Positions 10,716 to 20,331 are shown, numbered from the stretch's first letter. The stretch: 64,000 bases of DNA from Shinisaurus crocodilurus (GCA_021292165.1 CM037877.1:106391858-106455857), one strand, 5' to 3'. The notes: generated by a model from the sequence alone, not told the origin. Translations and numbers: made by a program.

Positions 10716-10872
10716 GCCTGTGGCTTACGCTGGCTCAGCTTGTCTGAGCGTGGAAAGCTAAGCAGGGTCAAGCCTGGTTATTACTTGGATGGGAGACCCC
10801 TCCTCTAGTTTCCTGCATTGAGCAGGGGGTTGGACTCGATAGCCTTGTAGGCTCCTTCCAACTCTATGATCT
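10716..10872 (+). mobile_element. 5S rRNA-derived SINE with CR1-like tail, copy 1
   Basis: The head matches the 3' two thirds of vertebrate 5S rRNA from memory of that gene: GGAAAGCTAAGCAGGGTC, then CCTGGTTATTACTTGGATGG and GAGACC, which include the internal polymerase III control boxes A and C. The second half, TTGGACTCGATAGCCTTGTA then CTCCTTCCAACTCTATGAT with a repeated ATCTATGA tail, matches the 3' end of CR1 LINEs. A pol III head with a LINE tail is the classic SINE plan. Two more copies: 24150 and 38047. Confidence 0.85.
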
Positions 10873-11063
10873 ATGAAATCTATGAGCAGGGGAAAGGTAA
10901 TGTGAAGATGGGGACTGCAGAAGAGGGTGAGTGTAGGGATGCGTGCCAAATTCGCTATTGGCTATACTGGCTACAGATCTTGGGATTTGTAAGACAAAAC
11001 ATCTGGAGGGCTACAAGTTGCCTATCTCTGGACCCAATGGTAGGGCCAGTCCTGAACCATTCG

Positions 11064-11520
11064 TAGGGATGTATGAGAAATGAGTTTCAGTTTGTTTTTG
11101 ATTAGGATTTACCGAGGGGAGGCTGGTGACTCCTATGTCAGTGGGGCTCCTTATCCATTGCAGCTTTTTGTTTGAGCTTTATAGGAGCTATGCATGGTGC
11201 TGAACTCCATACCCAAAATAGGTTCACCACCATGGAGCACCATGGATAGCTCCTATAAAGTTCAAAATAAAAGATGCAATGGATAAGGAGCCCCACTGAC
11301 TTAGGAGTCACCAGCCTCCCCCAGATTTACCCAGTTCTCACCTTTCAGACCAAACAAAGACTTGGACACAATCTGCAGTAGAAGTCTGTACCTTTCTGAG
11401 CTTACAATGTGATTGACAGACACCCACCCAAAAAAATGTGTTTGACAGCATGCATACATTTGAAAAATGCACATGAAAAATGTGTACTTTTGAAAAATGC
11501 CCACAAATTCACTCTAATCA

Positions 11521-11552
<32 letters not shown>

Positions 11553-11696
11553 TGAAATACAAATGTATTTTCATGTGAAAAGAAAGAACGAAAACTCACA
11601 ACTGAGAGTCTGAGACAGACTTGAGCTGGAATGAGTTTAGAGATGCAAGATGGAGAACTTCGGTGAGCTTGGGTTTTGCTGATTCACACATCCCTA
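11064..11696 (+). mobile_element. hAT element, family B, copy 3, with nested hairpin MITE
   Basis: TAGGGATGTATGAGAAATGA at the left and GATTCACACATCCCTA at the right. The interior has the B words TTTGATTAGGATTTACC, ACCTTTCTGAGCTTACAATG, TGCATACATTTGAAAAATGC, and TTCATGTGAAAAGAAAGAA. The span 11114-11323 is a later MITE. An (AT)14 tract at 11521-11548 interrupts the usual TCAATGGGAGAA position. Non-coding. Confidence 0.7.
11114..11323. mobile_element. 210-bp hairpin MITE nested in family B
   Basis: An almost complete palindrome. The left arm GAGGCTGGTGACTCCTATGT continues through GGGGCTCCTTATCCATTGCA and TTTATAGGAGCTATGCATGG, and the right arm repeats this inverted, with roughly nine in ten bases paired over about 85 bp. 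It is flanked by perfect 8-bp repeats GATTTACC (11106-11113 and 11324-11331), which gives the hAT-type duplication length. Removing it restores the family B sequence. No other copy was seen in the window. Confidence 0.85.
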
Positions 11697-11735
11697 AGTC
11701 GAGCAAGGGAGTCTATTCCACAAGTCTATTCCAAC

Positions 11736-12147
11736 TAGAGGTGCTCACGTACCTTTGGGGGGGTGGCGTCTCACCGCCGCCTCGTCTTTCTGTGGCGGCG
11801 GGGCCCCCGTCTCTATTTTCTGAGCGGCATGGAGCATTTCTCCGCGCTGCTCAAGCCCGCCACACCAGCTGCGCTGGTCCTGGAAGTGACGTGATGGGAC
11901 CCTGCAGCAGGCGCGCTGGGCCAAAATACACAGCGCACGGGGCCAGCATGCCTGCGCAGGGTGCTGTCGCGTCACTTCCGGCCAGCTGGAAGTGACGTTA
12001 CAGGACCAGCGTGGGCGGCACGGGCGGCTCGCTGCGGAGAGACGAGCCGCGCCGGGACCCAGTAAGGCCCCACAAGCCTCCTGTGGGCATGAGCGGGGCC
12101 GATTTCAGCCCACTACACCCGCCTGGAGGCCGAGCGGTACACCCCTA
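11736..12147 (+). mobile_element. CpG-rich hAT MITE, family C, copy 3
   Basis: Ends TAGAGGTGCTCACG and GTACACCCCTA, flanked by ATTCCAAC (11728-11735) and ATACCAAC (12148-12155), one mismatch. It keeps the C block order: CCGCCTCG with TTTCTGAGCGGC, the GGAAGTGACGTGATGGGACC arm, TGCCTGCGCAGGGTGCTGTC with its GTCACTTCC continuation, and a GTGGGCATGAGCGGGGCCGA block near the right end. Just before it is a small duplication of GTCTATTCCA. Confidence 0.75.
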
Positions 12148-12236
12148 ATACCAACCCACAGTTGGGTTCCCTTGCTGCTCAGTATAGACTGAGTACACAC
12201 TGAAATGCATTTTCCATATCTTGCCAGCTTAAGAAA

Positions 12237-13255
12237 GCCAGTGTGGCATAGTGGTGAGAGTGTTGGACTGGGACTCGGGAGATCTGGGTTCTAGTCCCCG
12301 CTCGGCCATGAAACCCACTGGGTGACTTTGGGCCAGTCACAGACTCTCAGCCTAACCTACCTCACAGGGTTGTTGTGAGGATAAAATGGAGAGGAGGAGG
12401 AGGATTATGTAAGTGTTGAGAAAGCCTGACACGAGTCTACACACACACACACACAGACACACAGTCTCCGCCCAAGGGAAGGGGGCGAGGAGGGGGGATG
12501 GAGTTACAGGGGAAGCAGCCAGACAGACCGGCATCCCCAACAATGGAGAGTCTCGGTGGAATTCCACAAAACCCAAGGAAGGACCATCAAGAACCATCAA
12601 ACTATCAGGGCAGTCTCAAAGAGCTGTAAAGTACCCAGTACGTCACCTTCTTCCCGGGCAGGAATAAGCCCACCTGATACGAAGGGGCAGGCATAAGCCC
12701 CCACCTGACCTGGAGGGTGGGGAGAGCGGGAACTCAGGGGTAGAAAACCCCTCTCCCTTCCGGTAAAGGGTTGTTGGGAACACAGGGTGCTTCGGAACCA
12801 GATTCATCCTCCAAGCGGTGGCTGGAGTAAGCTGTTCCCATCCCCGGATCGGCCGACCCGGAGCCAGGCTGACATTGACTAGCGTAAAGTCTTTAGTCTA
12901 AGGTAACTGACTAATCCCAATGCGCTAGCCTGGGAGCCTGTTTCATTGATAAACACAGAGGTCACCTGAGGTTGTGTTGACATTATAGTATTCCTAGAAA
13001 GCTGTTAGTTCCGCTCCGTATATTGTGTAAATAAATAAAGCCTTATTTGGTCATTTAAAGGGCTCTAGTTTCCTCTTGTGTGTGCGAGCCTCCTAGGCGG
13101 TTTCCTGTGCTTGTACGGGCTGTAACTCAGTGCCGGTTAACCCGTTAAGCGCCGAACTCACGCAAAGGATCCAGGTGTTGATCCTTCACAGTAAGTCACC
13201 TTGGGTTCCTTTCAGGAAAAAAGGTGGGGTATAAATATAATAAATAAATAAATAA
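12237..13255 (+). mobile_element. Sauria-type SINE, copy 1, split by a solo LTR
   Basis: The SINE is in two parts, 12237-12413 and 13191-13255. The head AGTGTGGCATAGTGGTGAGA with GGTTCTAGTCCCCGCTCGGC holds tRNA-like A and B promoter boxes for polymerase III. The body TCACAGGGTTGTTGTGAGGA is the diagnostic core. The tail CACCTTGGGTTCCTTTCAGG ends in AATAAATAAATAA. Joining the parts at GTAAG restores the layout seen at 29425-29660. Confidence 0.9.
12414..13190 (+). mobile_element. 777-bp solo LTR inserted in the Sauria SINE
   Basis: The segment starts TGTTGAGAAAGCC and ends GTTGATCCTTCACA, the TG...CA ends of a long terminal repeat. It is flanked by perfect 5-bp repeats GTAAG (12409-12413 and 13191-13195). 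A polyadenylation signal occurs in GTAAATAAATAAAGCC near 13027. No internal retroelement genes are present, so it is a solo LTR left by recombination between two LTRs. A short (CA)n tract lies at 12442-12462. Superfamily (endogenous retrovirus or Gypsy) cannot be told from an LTR alone. Confidence 0.85.
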
Positions 13256-14054
13256 GAAAGCAGAGGTAGATGTACAGTAGGCGTCTAAAAGGAAGAGAGG
13301 TGGACTCCACACAAGCATTCATGGAGGGATTTTCCAGGCATAATAGGCAACAAGCGTAAGAGGACAGACTCGTCTGAGGGAGAACGAGAGCTGTGGGGAG
13401 CTGTAGATGCTCACACTGGAGGAGCACAGGTCATTGGCAATCCCTCAATTGCTGCCACCATTTTTAAGAGGTTGGAGTGGAGAATGCTGCTTTCTTTTTC
13501 TCTCTGTCATCTGCACCAACATCATTCAGCTTAATCAAATGGTTTCTCTCCCTTAACAAAAAAAGAATCAACCTGAAACCACAAGGAACTTCTCAAAGTC
13601 GTCTCCAACCACAATAATCCCACCCGTTCAGTATCAGAAGTGTCGTAGCTAACTTTTTGCAGCAGAAGTAATTTCTCTTATCCCTGATGATCTCTCAGAT
13701 ATCAGCAGGCTCTTTTGGACACATCAAGTTAGCAGTCAGATTGGCACTTGGGGAGACTGTCATTAAAACAACCCCTTTAATTGTGCAGCCTCAATGTGGC
13801 AGTGTGACTTCAGTGAAGAATCATGCCAAGCAAAGGTCTGCAAACCATTCTTATCTCATTGTCTTCTTCCCCCCGCCCCGCCCCCCACGATCTGATACTT
13901 TGCATCAATACATTTGCTAGCATGAGTAAGAATTCCCCATCCTCACAACAACACTTCCCGGATAAAAATCTCTACTGAAATTTAGGGCAGAAGAAAATAC
14001 ATTCTTGTGGTGATTGAGGCCTACTTCTCACAAACAGCAGGAAGGATGATACAT
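13256..14054. other. No recognised gene
   Basis: Contains unassigned sequence with a C-rich run near 13870-13890. No conserved coding or RNA features were seen. Confidence 0.4.
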
Positions 14055-14410
14055 AGGCATGCAAGGAATTCGTTTGATCCATTCCAGGTCTATTTCGCAG
14101 ATTGTCAGGCATCTTTTGTTCCATTTCCCACTCATTGATAGCATCGGACCCCCCCCCCCTTCAGAAAAGTATGCAAAAGCATCTGCAGCGATTTATGTAA
14201 CTTTCGCGAGCAGCACATGACAATTTGCGTATTTTTCTTAGCTCAGCATACAATCAGTGAACAGAGCACATGCAAAAAAGAGTGCTACACAGCAGAGGCT
14301 GAAGAGAGAATCAGAGATGTATAAAACATGCATGTGTGTTTAAAATGGCATATATATTCGTGTATTTTCCAGTAACGTCTGTACAACTAAATTCACATAA
14401 AATTCAAGAG

Positions 14411-14445
<35 letters not shown>

Positions 14446-14576
14446 GATAAATGCCTGCAAGTCCATGGAACCTGCACAACTCAAAAGATGCTAGTCCACG
14501 GCAGAATCAATGGGTTGGATTCATAGAAATCCAAAGTCATTTGAATCCATTTCAGATTTCTCTGACAGACCTATTG
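14055..14576 (-). mobile_element. hAT-like family D, copy 2, degraded
   Basis: On the plus strand GATTGTCAGGCATCTTTTGT and ACTCATTGATAG near the left, then GGGTTGGATTCATAGAAATC with AATCCATTTCAGATTTCTCT at the right, are inverted family D words. A (GAAA)n microsatellite (14407-14446) lies inside. The ends are too decayed to define a target duplication. Confidence 0.5.
14407..14446 (+). repeat. (GAAA)n microsatellite
   Basis: About ten uninterrupted GAAA units. Confidence 0.95.
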
Positions 14577-15293
14577 ATAAACCCAAGCCCAGGGTATAGT
14601 TTTAGACCGCCAGTGTCTTTGTGTGTGTCGGGGGGGTGTCATGTGATGAAGGAATCTTCCATGCAACCCCACCCCCCGTACATAGAAGGCTGGCATGTGA
14701 TAGAGCAGGGTGTTCCAGAGGGAGAAGGCACCGCTTTCGAGATGTTATGTGGCAACATTCTGTTGGTCATGGAACAGCCAGAAAAATACATATGCACAGG
14801 CCTGCAGTCTTAGCGTCTAACTTCCGATCAGTATTCAGTATTCTCTCAACAGCACTGTCTTTTGGCTATGTTGCTGAGGATAAAATTTATTTATTTTGTG
14901 ATACTTATATACTGCTAAAAATGATAAAATCCCTAAGCGGTATATAAATTGACGTTATAAATGCGATCCCTCTGCACTTTGGTTGGGTTATTATACAAGA
15001 GCTACATGTTAAAAAGCAGCCTTCCTCAAACTGATGATGCCCACCAGATATGTTGGGCATAATTATGGGCACTCCCATAATTCCCTGCCAGCATGGCCAA
15101 TAGCTGAAGTGAAATTCAAAGCACATTCAAGAATTCCTCTTTAAGCAAAACATTGGAATACACACACACACATACACACACACACGCACACACGCACACA
15201 CACACTTTAGGGAGGCCAAAAGAGTTTGGGCTGAGCCATGACTTTTCTTAGGGGAGGCTCATACTATCCTAAGTTGTTTGACTGCAAACGTCA
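14577..15293. other. No gene; decayed family G half-element and a (CA)n tract
   Basis: The text CAGCCTTCCTCAAACTGATG at about 15018 and CTGCCAGCATGGCCAATAGC near 15087 match one half of the palindromic family G MITE. A CA-rich microsatellite with CG interruptions is at 15162-15205. No exon-like sequence was seen. Confidence 0.5.
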
Positions 15294-15304
15294 GACTCTA
15301 TGTC

Positions 15305-16252
15305 CCTCTGGGCACTGTATATAATGGACAAATTAGTAAATAGTGCATAATATCCTCGACCTGATTACAACCAAATATGCATTTCCGATCCCTATGGGAA
15401 GTTCCCCGATATCTCCCCTCTATGTAGGCCGAGGGCATCTGTTGGAATCTCAGTTCAACAAAAGCCCTACGTAATTGCGGGAAAGTCAAAGTCTCCAAGT
15501 ATTGGGGCCTTGAATGATTAGCCTTAATTTGAGGGTACCAAATAGAGTATCGGGCAGCAATAATGGATGCTCTATCTTGATTGGCATCCTGATCAAAAAC
15601 CCAATTCCTAAGATCGCGCCAGCTTAGAGATAAAAAATTCTCCATCTGGAGATTATAAACTATAAGCTTGTCCTGACATTTCCGAGCCCATCCCCCTGAC
15701 TTTAATTGTTCTAACCAACAGAGCTTGGTAAGGTTGTGATCATCAGAGACATTTAGTCTGCGCCAATATCTAAGATAGGCCAGATCAATTCTGGCTGCTA
15801 TCGAGGGGAGGCCCAGCTCAGCTCTAAGATGGGCTGCCGGTGTCCCAGAGGGAAGTCCCAAGATCTGTCTCATAAATTTATTTTGTAAAGCGTCTAATTC
15901 GGATTTAACTCCAATTCCCCAGATCTCAGCCCCGTAAAGCATTTGAGCAATAATCTTTGGCCTATCCTTAGCCAGTTCCCAGGACGATCTCCCCAGGAAC
16001 TGATAGTCAATCTCTTAGCTGATAAACATCTGCAAATCACACACTTGGTAGCTAAATTTGCCTTGGCAGCTAAGAAGCTCCGATCCAGCTATGCAAATGT
16101 ACTAAACCTTAAGATTTAGGTATAAATATTATTTTACAAATTTTGCAGGTAATACTGTATGTATTCAGATGTATGTTTTCTTTTGTCCTTGCTGTGCATT
16201 GTAAAGGCCTTTGGCTATACACAATAAATGGATTGATGATGATGATGATGAT
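15305..16252 (+). mobile_element. LINE C-terminal fragment with 5' inversion (twin priming)
   Basis: The insertion is bounded by the perfect 11-bp repeat GACTCTATGTC (15294-15304 and 16253-16263). Its right part (about 15965-16252) reads on the plus strand, encoding PILSQFPGRSPQELIVNLLA and onward to a stop in AAGATTTAG near 16120, then a 3' UTR with AATAAATGGATT and a (GAT)n tail. Its left part is the preceding segment of the same protein but inverted: on the minus strand 15942 to 15305 encodes LYGAEIWG, then LGLPSGTPAAHLRAELGLPS, then a C-x3-C-x7-H-x4-C knuckle. Inverted 5' part followed by sense 3' part is what twin priming produces. Clade is not assigned with confidence (a CCHC C-terminus suggests a Vingi, R4 or L1-like group rather than L2 or CR1). 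Confidence 0.85.
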
Positions 16253-16263
16253 GACTCTATGTC

Positions 16264-16581
16264 TTTTGGTGTTGTTTCTCTAAAACCCTGATGAGTGTGG
16301 GCAGGGAGGGAGGGTGGTTGAGTGACGGACATGTTCACCTTCTAATTCCAGGGCCTGTTTTACCATGAACAAGAATCACTTTGCCTTGCAGGAGGGCAAG
16401 GAGGGCACTGTGAGACGGTCATCCTTCAAATGCCACCAGGCTTCAGTAGGGGAAAAAAAGCCCTTAAACTGCTCTTCGATCATCACAACTCTGTGTTCCC
16501 TGCCCCTATCCTTATGAATCTTGGCAGGTTTCTTGCCTGGGGACACCTCTAGGCTGTCTGCCATTTTCAGAACAATAGTCC
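16264..16581. other. No recognised gene
   Basis: Short unassigned stretch between the twin-primed LINE and the next hAT copy. Confidence 0.4.
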
Positions 16582-16909
16582 TAAGGATGTATGGATTTTG
16601 TTAAATCCATTCTGTCTGTGTTTCAGATTGTCTGGGGGCTTTCGTTCTGTCGTTACTCGTCGACAGAATCAGATTTTTAAGGATGTACAAGAATTTTGTT
16701 CTACTTTTGCAAGTGTGCACTTGTGCTAATGCACATTAGTGCAAGTATGAATTTGTGCAAATCCCCCCCCCCAAAGTAAGAAAACCAAACCAAAACAAAC
16801 GGTTCACAAATCCACGACTCTGAAAAAGCCAGTCCACTACAGAATCCACAGGTTGGATTCATAGAAATCTGAACTCATTTGAATCCGTTGTGGATTTCTC
16901 TGACATCCA
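16582..16909 (-). mobile_element. hAT MITE, family D, copy 3
   Basis: TAAGGATGTATGGATTTTGT at the left and TTTCTCTGACATCCATA at the right. The interior carries the inverted D words ATTGTCTGGGGGC, CTTGTGCTAATGCACATTAG and AGCCAGTCCACTACAGAATC. A second TAAGGATGTACAAGAATTT near 16677 looks like the end of another hAT element inside it. No target duplication was found. Confidence 0.6.
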
Positions 16910-16941
16910 TACATGATACATAAGGAGCATAGAGGGATAAG

Positions 16942-17513
16942 TAGAGATGTGTGAGGAATCCGAAGGATTTTCATGATTTGGTCCCCTGGATTCCATTTTG
17001 TTAGCCCCGTGCTGGTGCTGTCTCACTGTTGTGCGAGTTGAGCCAGATCGTGGATTTCCATCTCTAAGATGGGCTGTGGTCTGCACATAAAAAAAAAAAA
17101 ACAAACTAAAAAAATTGCGCAAATCACACTATTTGCATTATTCGCACAAATTGGAAGCCAAAAACTATTCAGTTCTAGTGTGACTTGCACAAATTGCACG
17201 AGAACTACATAGTTTCCAGCTTCCAATTTGTGCAAATAGCACTAATTGCACTACTATTTGTTGCAAGTTGCGCAAATAGTGCAATTTGCGCTAATTTCCT
17301 TAGTGTCTAAAAATTGTGAAAACCATGGCCCATCTTAGAGACAGAATTCCATGAAAAACACCCTGACTTGGCCCAATTCCAATAATCCAATTCTTGGCTA
17401 GGGTCCAGTACTTGTGTTGGACAGCATCCAAATCAGTCAGAAAAGAATCAGGCTGTTATGTGAAGCACCAATTTGGGGTCTGAGTCAAATCTGGGAGTCA
17501 GTGTACACCTCTA
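16942..17513. mobile_element. Palindromic hAT MITE, family E, copy 1
   Basis: TAGAGATGTGTGAGGAATCC at the left, GTACACCTCTA at the right, 572 bp. The two halves are inverted copies: TGGATTTCCATCTCTAAGAT with GGGCTGTGG on the left answers CCATGGCCCATCTTAGAGAC on the right. Between them the word GCACAAATTG or its inverse recurs many times. Other copies: 28079 and 41641. Confidence 0.65.
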
Positions 17514-17552
17514 ACAGATGGTGCTGACTCCCAGATCTCCCTAATATCTGGG

Positions 17553-17900
17553 GATCCTATCTTGAAGACTTTGATCTTTGTGAATTCTGATACAAATTTA
17601 TATGCTCTTCACCTCCCAGACAAATATGCCAACTAGAACTTAGTTATCCACTATCTTTTGTATTTCCCAAATGTTCACATGCAGTCCTCAAATTGCTTTT
17701 AGAAATGTGGTTTTAGAGAGAAAATATTTTCAAAAGCTTGTTTAAATGCATATTAAAATGTATAATTAAATGTATATTTAATTGTGAATTATGTGATGTG
17801 ATATCTTGCAGATTAATGTTGAAATGCGTTGGGACACACCTCTAAGTGAAAGCATGCAAAAATGACATGGACCAGAAATATACTCTTTCGTCTATCCCTA
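17553..17900 (+). mobile_element. hAT-like family K, copy 3
   Basis: Shares GACTTTGATCTTTGTGAATTC and the following ACTTAGTTATCC region with 2890-2975. It ends with CTTTCGTCTATCCCTA like the other K copies. The left end is worn (GGGGATCCTATC). Confidence 0.55.
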
Positions 17901-18204
17901 CTCCAGTTCTTTCGCTACTGCCAAATGTGATCATGTTATGTCATGCTTTTCTTTTGCTAGTTGTTCCGGGGTGTGTGTGTGTGTGAATCAGCAATGGTGA
18001 CATGTCCCTGGAACATATAATTAGGCCCTAAGCTCTCAATTAAAATATCCTTGTTTCAAAATATCTTAACAGTTGAACATTATGTTGCAATCATAGCAAA
18101 AGAATGTAACCTTCAAGTATGAGGGAAGGAAAGCAAAAGTGTAAAAGCCCTTCTGATTAGTACTAAACCTTTATCAACTGGCAATCATGCAGCCTATTTT
18201 AAAT

Positions 18205-18960
18205 GGGAACATAAGAAGAGCCATCCTGGGGCAGTATCCAATGGGGCTGTTGAACAAGCACCCCCTCCCTCTGAGCGGGACCCACCCATTCTGCGAGCGG
18301 GACCCACCGCTTGCAAGGCAAGAGATTTTATGCTTCCTATGGGAAGCCCTGAAATTAACGGAAAAGCTCATTTGTGGATCGGATCCTTTTTGCAAGCTCT
18401 GCTGACCTACCCCGTTTCAGAAATGAGTGTATCCACTCGTTTCTGGTTGCTCTCGGAAGCGCTAAATCTCCGTTGTGCAAGGCAAGCAGTGGATCTCAGT
18501 GCAATGGGATTGGTTGGGGCTGCAACGGAATTGGCAGGGGCACAGCATCCTGTTGGATACTGCCCCTGGATCAGACCACATGCCTATCTAATCCAGCATT
18601 CTGTGCCCATAGTGGACAACCAGAAGCAGCAATGAGAATCCCAGAAGCAGGGATGGGGGGGGGGGAACTGTCTATGCACTGTTCTCTACTGTTATAAACC
18701 TCCATTATGTGTGTCCCCCCCTTTATTCAGCCTTTGATCGTTGTGGTTGCCCTTTTCTGCATCTTTTCCAGCTCTACAATATCCTTATTGAGGTGCAGTG
18801 ACCAGTATGGTACACACAGTATTGTACCAAGTGTGCTCACACCACATATTTGTATAAAGGCAATATATGCAGCCTCCTTTAAACATCCAAAGCTGGCTAT
18901 TGCAGGATTCTACCTGCATTGCCATTCTTCATCTCTCACTTTAAAGGGATTAAAAACAAA
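18205..18960 (-). mobile_element. CR1 LINE C-terminal fragment, split by a family L MITE
   Basis: The plus strand reads as the inverse of CR1 ORF2 3' regions: ACATAAGAAGAGCCATCC, then after the inserted element TGGATCAGACCACATGCCTA and TCTAATCCAGCATTCTGTGC. From about 18740 CCCTTTTCTGCATCTTTTCC, AGGTGCAGTGACCAGTATGG and TTTGTATAAAGGCAATAT continue the inverse of the reverse-transcriptase end domain. Numerous stops; non-functional. Confidence 0.8.
18228..18566. mobile_element. DNA-transposon MITE, family L, copy 1, inside CR1
   Basis: The terminal inverted repeat is GGGGCAGTATCCAA at the left and TTGGATACTGCCCC at the right, 14 of 14 paired. The CR1 host text around it is continuous when it is removed. 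The duplication is ambiguous: the pentamer CCTGG overlaps the ends on both sides (18225-18229 and 18565-18569). The interior has CTGCGAGCGGGACCCACC, also found at 27196 in the second copy. Superfamily not assigned. Confidence 0.7.
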
Positions 18961-19387
18961 TTGAGTTTGCACATTTCTCATGCTGCGCAACTTCTAGGTT
19001 TCATTTCTACAGTGTCGCTTTACCGATGGGTATAAATGAAACATCAAGACAGCTTTTGACTTATTCAGGGGAACTGTTGGCGCTTCAGGCTTACATGGTT
19101 ATTATGTTTAATTGTCTTCAAGCCCATGTCTTTACAACATCTTCTGGAGAAAGGAATCCTCAATGCATCCGTGGGGGAAATAACCCAATTCGCTTGGATC
19201 ACAGCAATGCTCACTTTGAAGACAAACTTATAGGGACCGGGAATCCAACATATTGCCACAACATATCAGGTCAACAGCAGGAGGAGAAATTCATATCAAC
19301 CCCAAGCATACAATTGAGGAGAGAGACTAAATCTAAGATCTGCAGATAGCAATAACCTACACAGCTCATGTTTAAAATCCACCAGCA
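18961..19387. other. No recognised gene
   Basis: The 107-codon frame at 19026-19349 has no recognisable domain. It overlaps a comparable frame on the other strand and has no supporting context. Confidence 0.4.
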
Positions 19388-19785
19388 TAGGGATGTGTGA
19401 GAATTTTGTTCGGAGGGTGGAAATCCGGCGGACTAGTTGGCCTCGACCCCCACAAGCTCCGTCCTGTTTACCTCTTCTCTGGCTCGGCTCGCGTTCTCCT
19501 CAGTCAAGCCGGGGAAGTGATTTCCAGGGTCCTAGCGGGCCACTGTTTACGTAGAAAATGCCTTAAGATAGGCCTAAAGTGGCCACAATTTGCGTAATTT
19601 GCACAAATTGCGGTTGCTTTTGATGAATCCTAAGGCATTTTCTATGTAAACAGCGGCCCGCCGGGAACTCGAAAGTCCGGAGAGTGGCACAGCACATGCC
19701 AGCTTTCAGCCTGGCCTGGTGGGCGCAGCAGTGGCGTCTGCTGAGCCAGAGGCAGCTCAGGTCCCGGTGGATCGCCTACCCCTGA
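19388..19785 (+). mobile_element. hAT MITE, family A, copy 3
   Basis: Starts TAGGGATGTGTGAGAATTTT, then GGAGGGTGGAAATCCGGCGG. It has the GTTTACGTAGAAAATGCCTT and TAAGGCATTTTCTATGTAAA boxes that pair as an inner stem, and ends CGCCTACCCCTGA. A family B copy begins 8 bases further on. Confidence 0.65.
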
Positions 19786-19793
19786 AACCTTTT

Positions 19794-20198
19794 CAGGGGA
19801 TGGGTGAAAAATTCATATCAGTTCACCTTTGACCAGAATTTATGCAATTTGCAACTCCCAGATCTGAACAGGGACCAAAATGCAATCTGTGGTCTGAAGT
19901 CCATACATTGCTGAGCTTGTGATGCAATTCACACAACAAGAAAATGCATTTCAAAAATGCTTACTTTTAAAAGGAATACATTTGAAAAAAATGCATACAT
20001 TTGAAAAATGTGCACCACTAACGCACTTTAGTCAAATGGAGAGAACTGTGTACATTTTTTAAAATATGCAAAATTTGATGTGTACATTTAGAAAATATGC
20101 ACAAATTTTCATGTAACCCCCATGCCCAAAGCTCGCAATCTGAAATGGATAGGAGATGGAATGAGCTTAGAGATGAAATTTGGAGAACCTTAACAACC
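19794..20198 (+). mobile_element. hAT element, family B, copy 4, right end lost
   Basis: Begins CAGGGGATGGGTGAAAAATT, then GTTCACCTTTGACCAGAATT, TGCATACATTTGAAAAATGT and the GAATGAGCTTAGAGATG region. The expected CATCCCTA end is replaced by a LINE 3' tail at 20199. Confidence 0.6.
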
Positions 20199-20263
20199 GG
20201 TTTGCCGGCCAGATGGGTGATAAATAAATGCAAATAATAAATAAATAATAAATAAATAAACAA
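20199..20263 (+). mobile_element. LINE 3' tail
   Basis: GCCGGCCAGATGGGTGATAA followed by AATAAATAAATAA. Same tail type as at 10140-10216. Confidence 0.55.
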
Positions 20264-20331
20264 GCTTGTCTTTTCCTGAGCTGCATATTCCTAAACCTTT
20301 TCCCTTGTATTTTTTATTCATCATTGCCAGT

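Noticed and set aside
10716..10872. A functional 5S rRNA gene
   Set aside because: Only part of 5S is present, it is fused to a CR1-like tail, and dispersed copies show the same fusion. It is a SINE.
15298..15942. A stand-alone minus-strand protein gene
   Set aside because: It is the inverted part of a twin-primed LINE, with the rest of the protein in the plus orientation immediately to the right.
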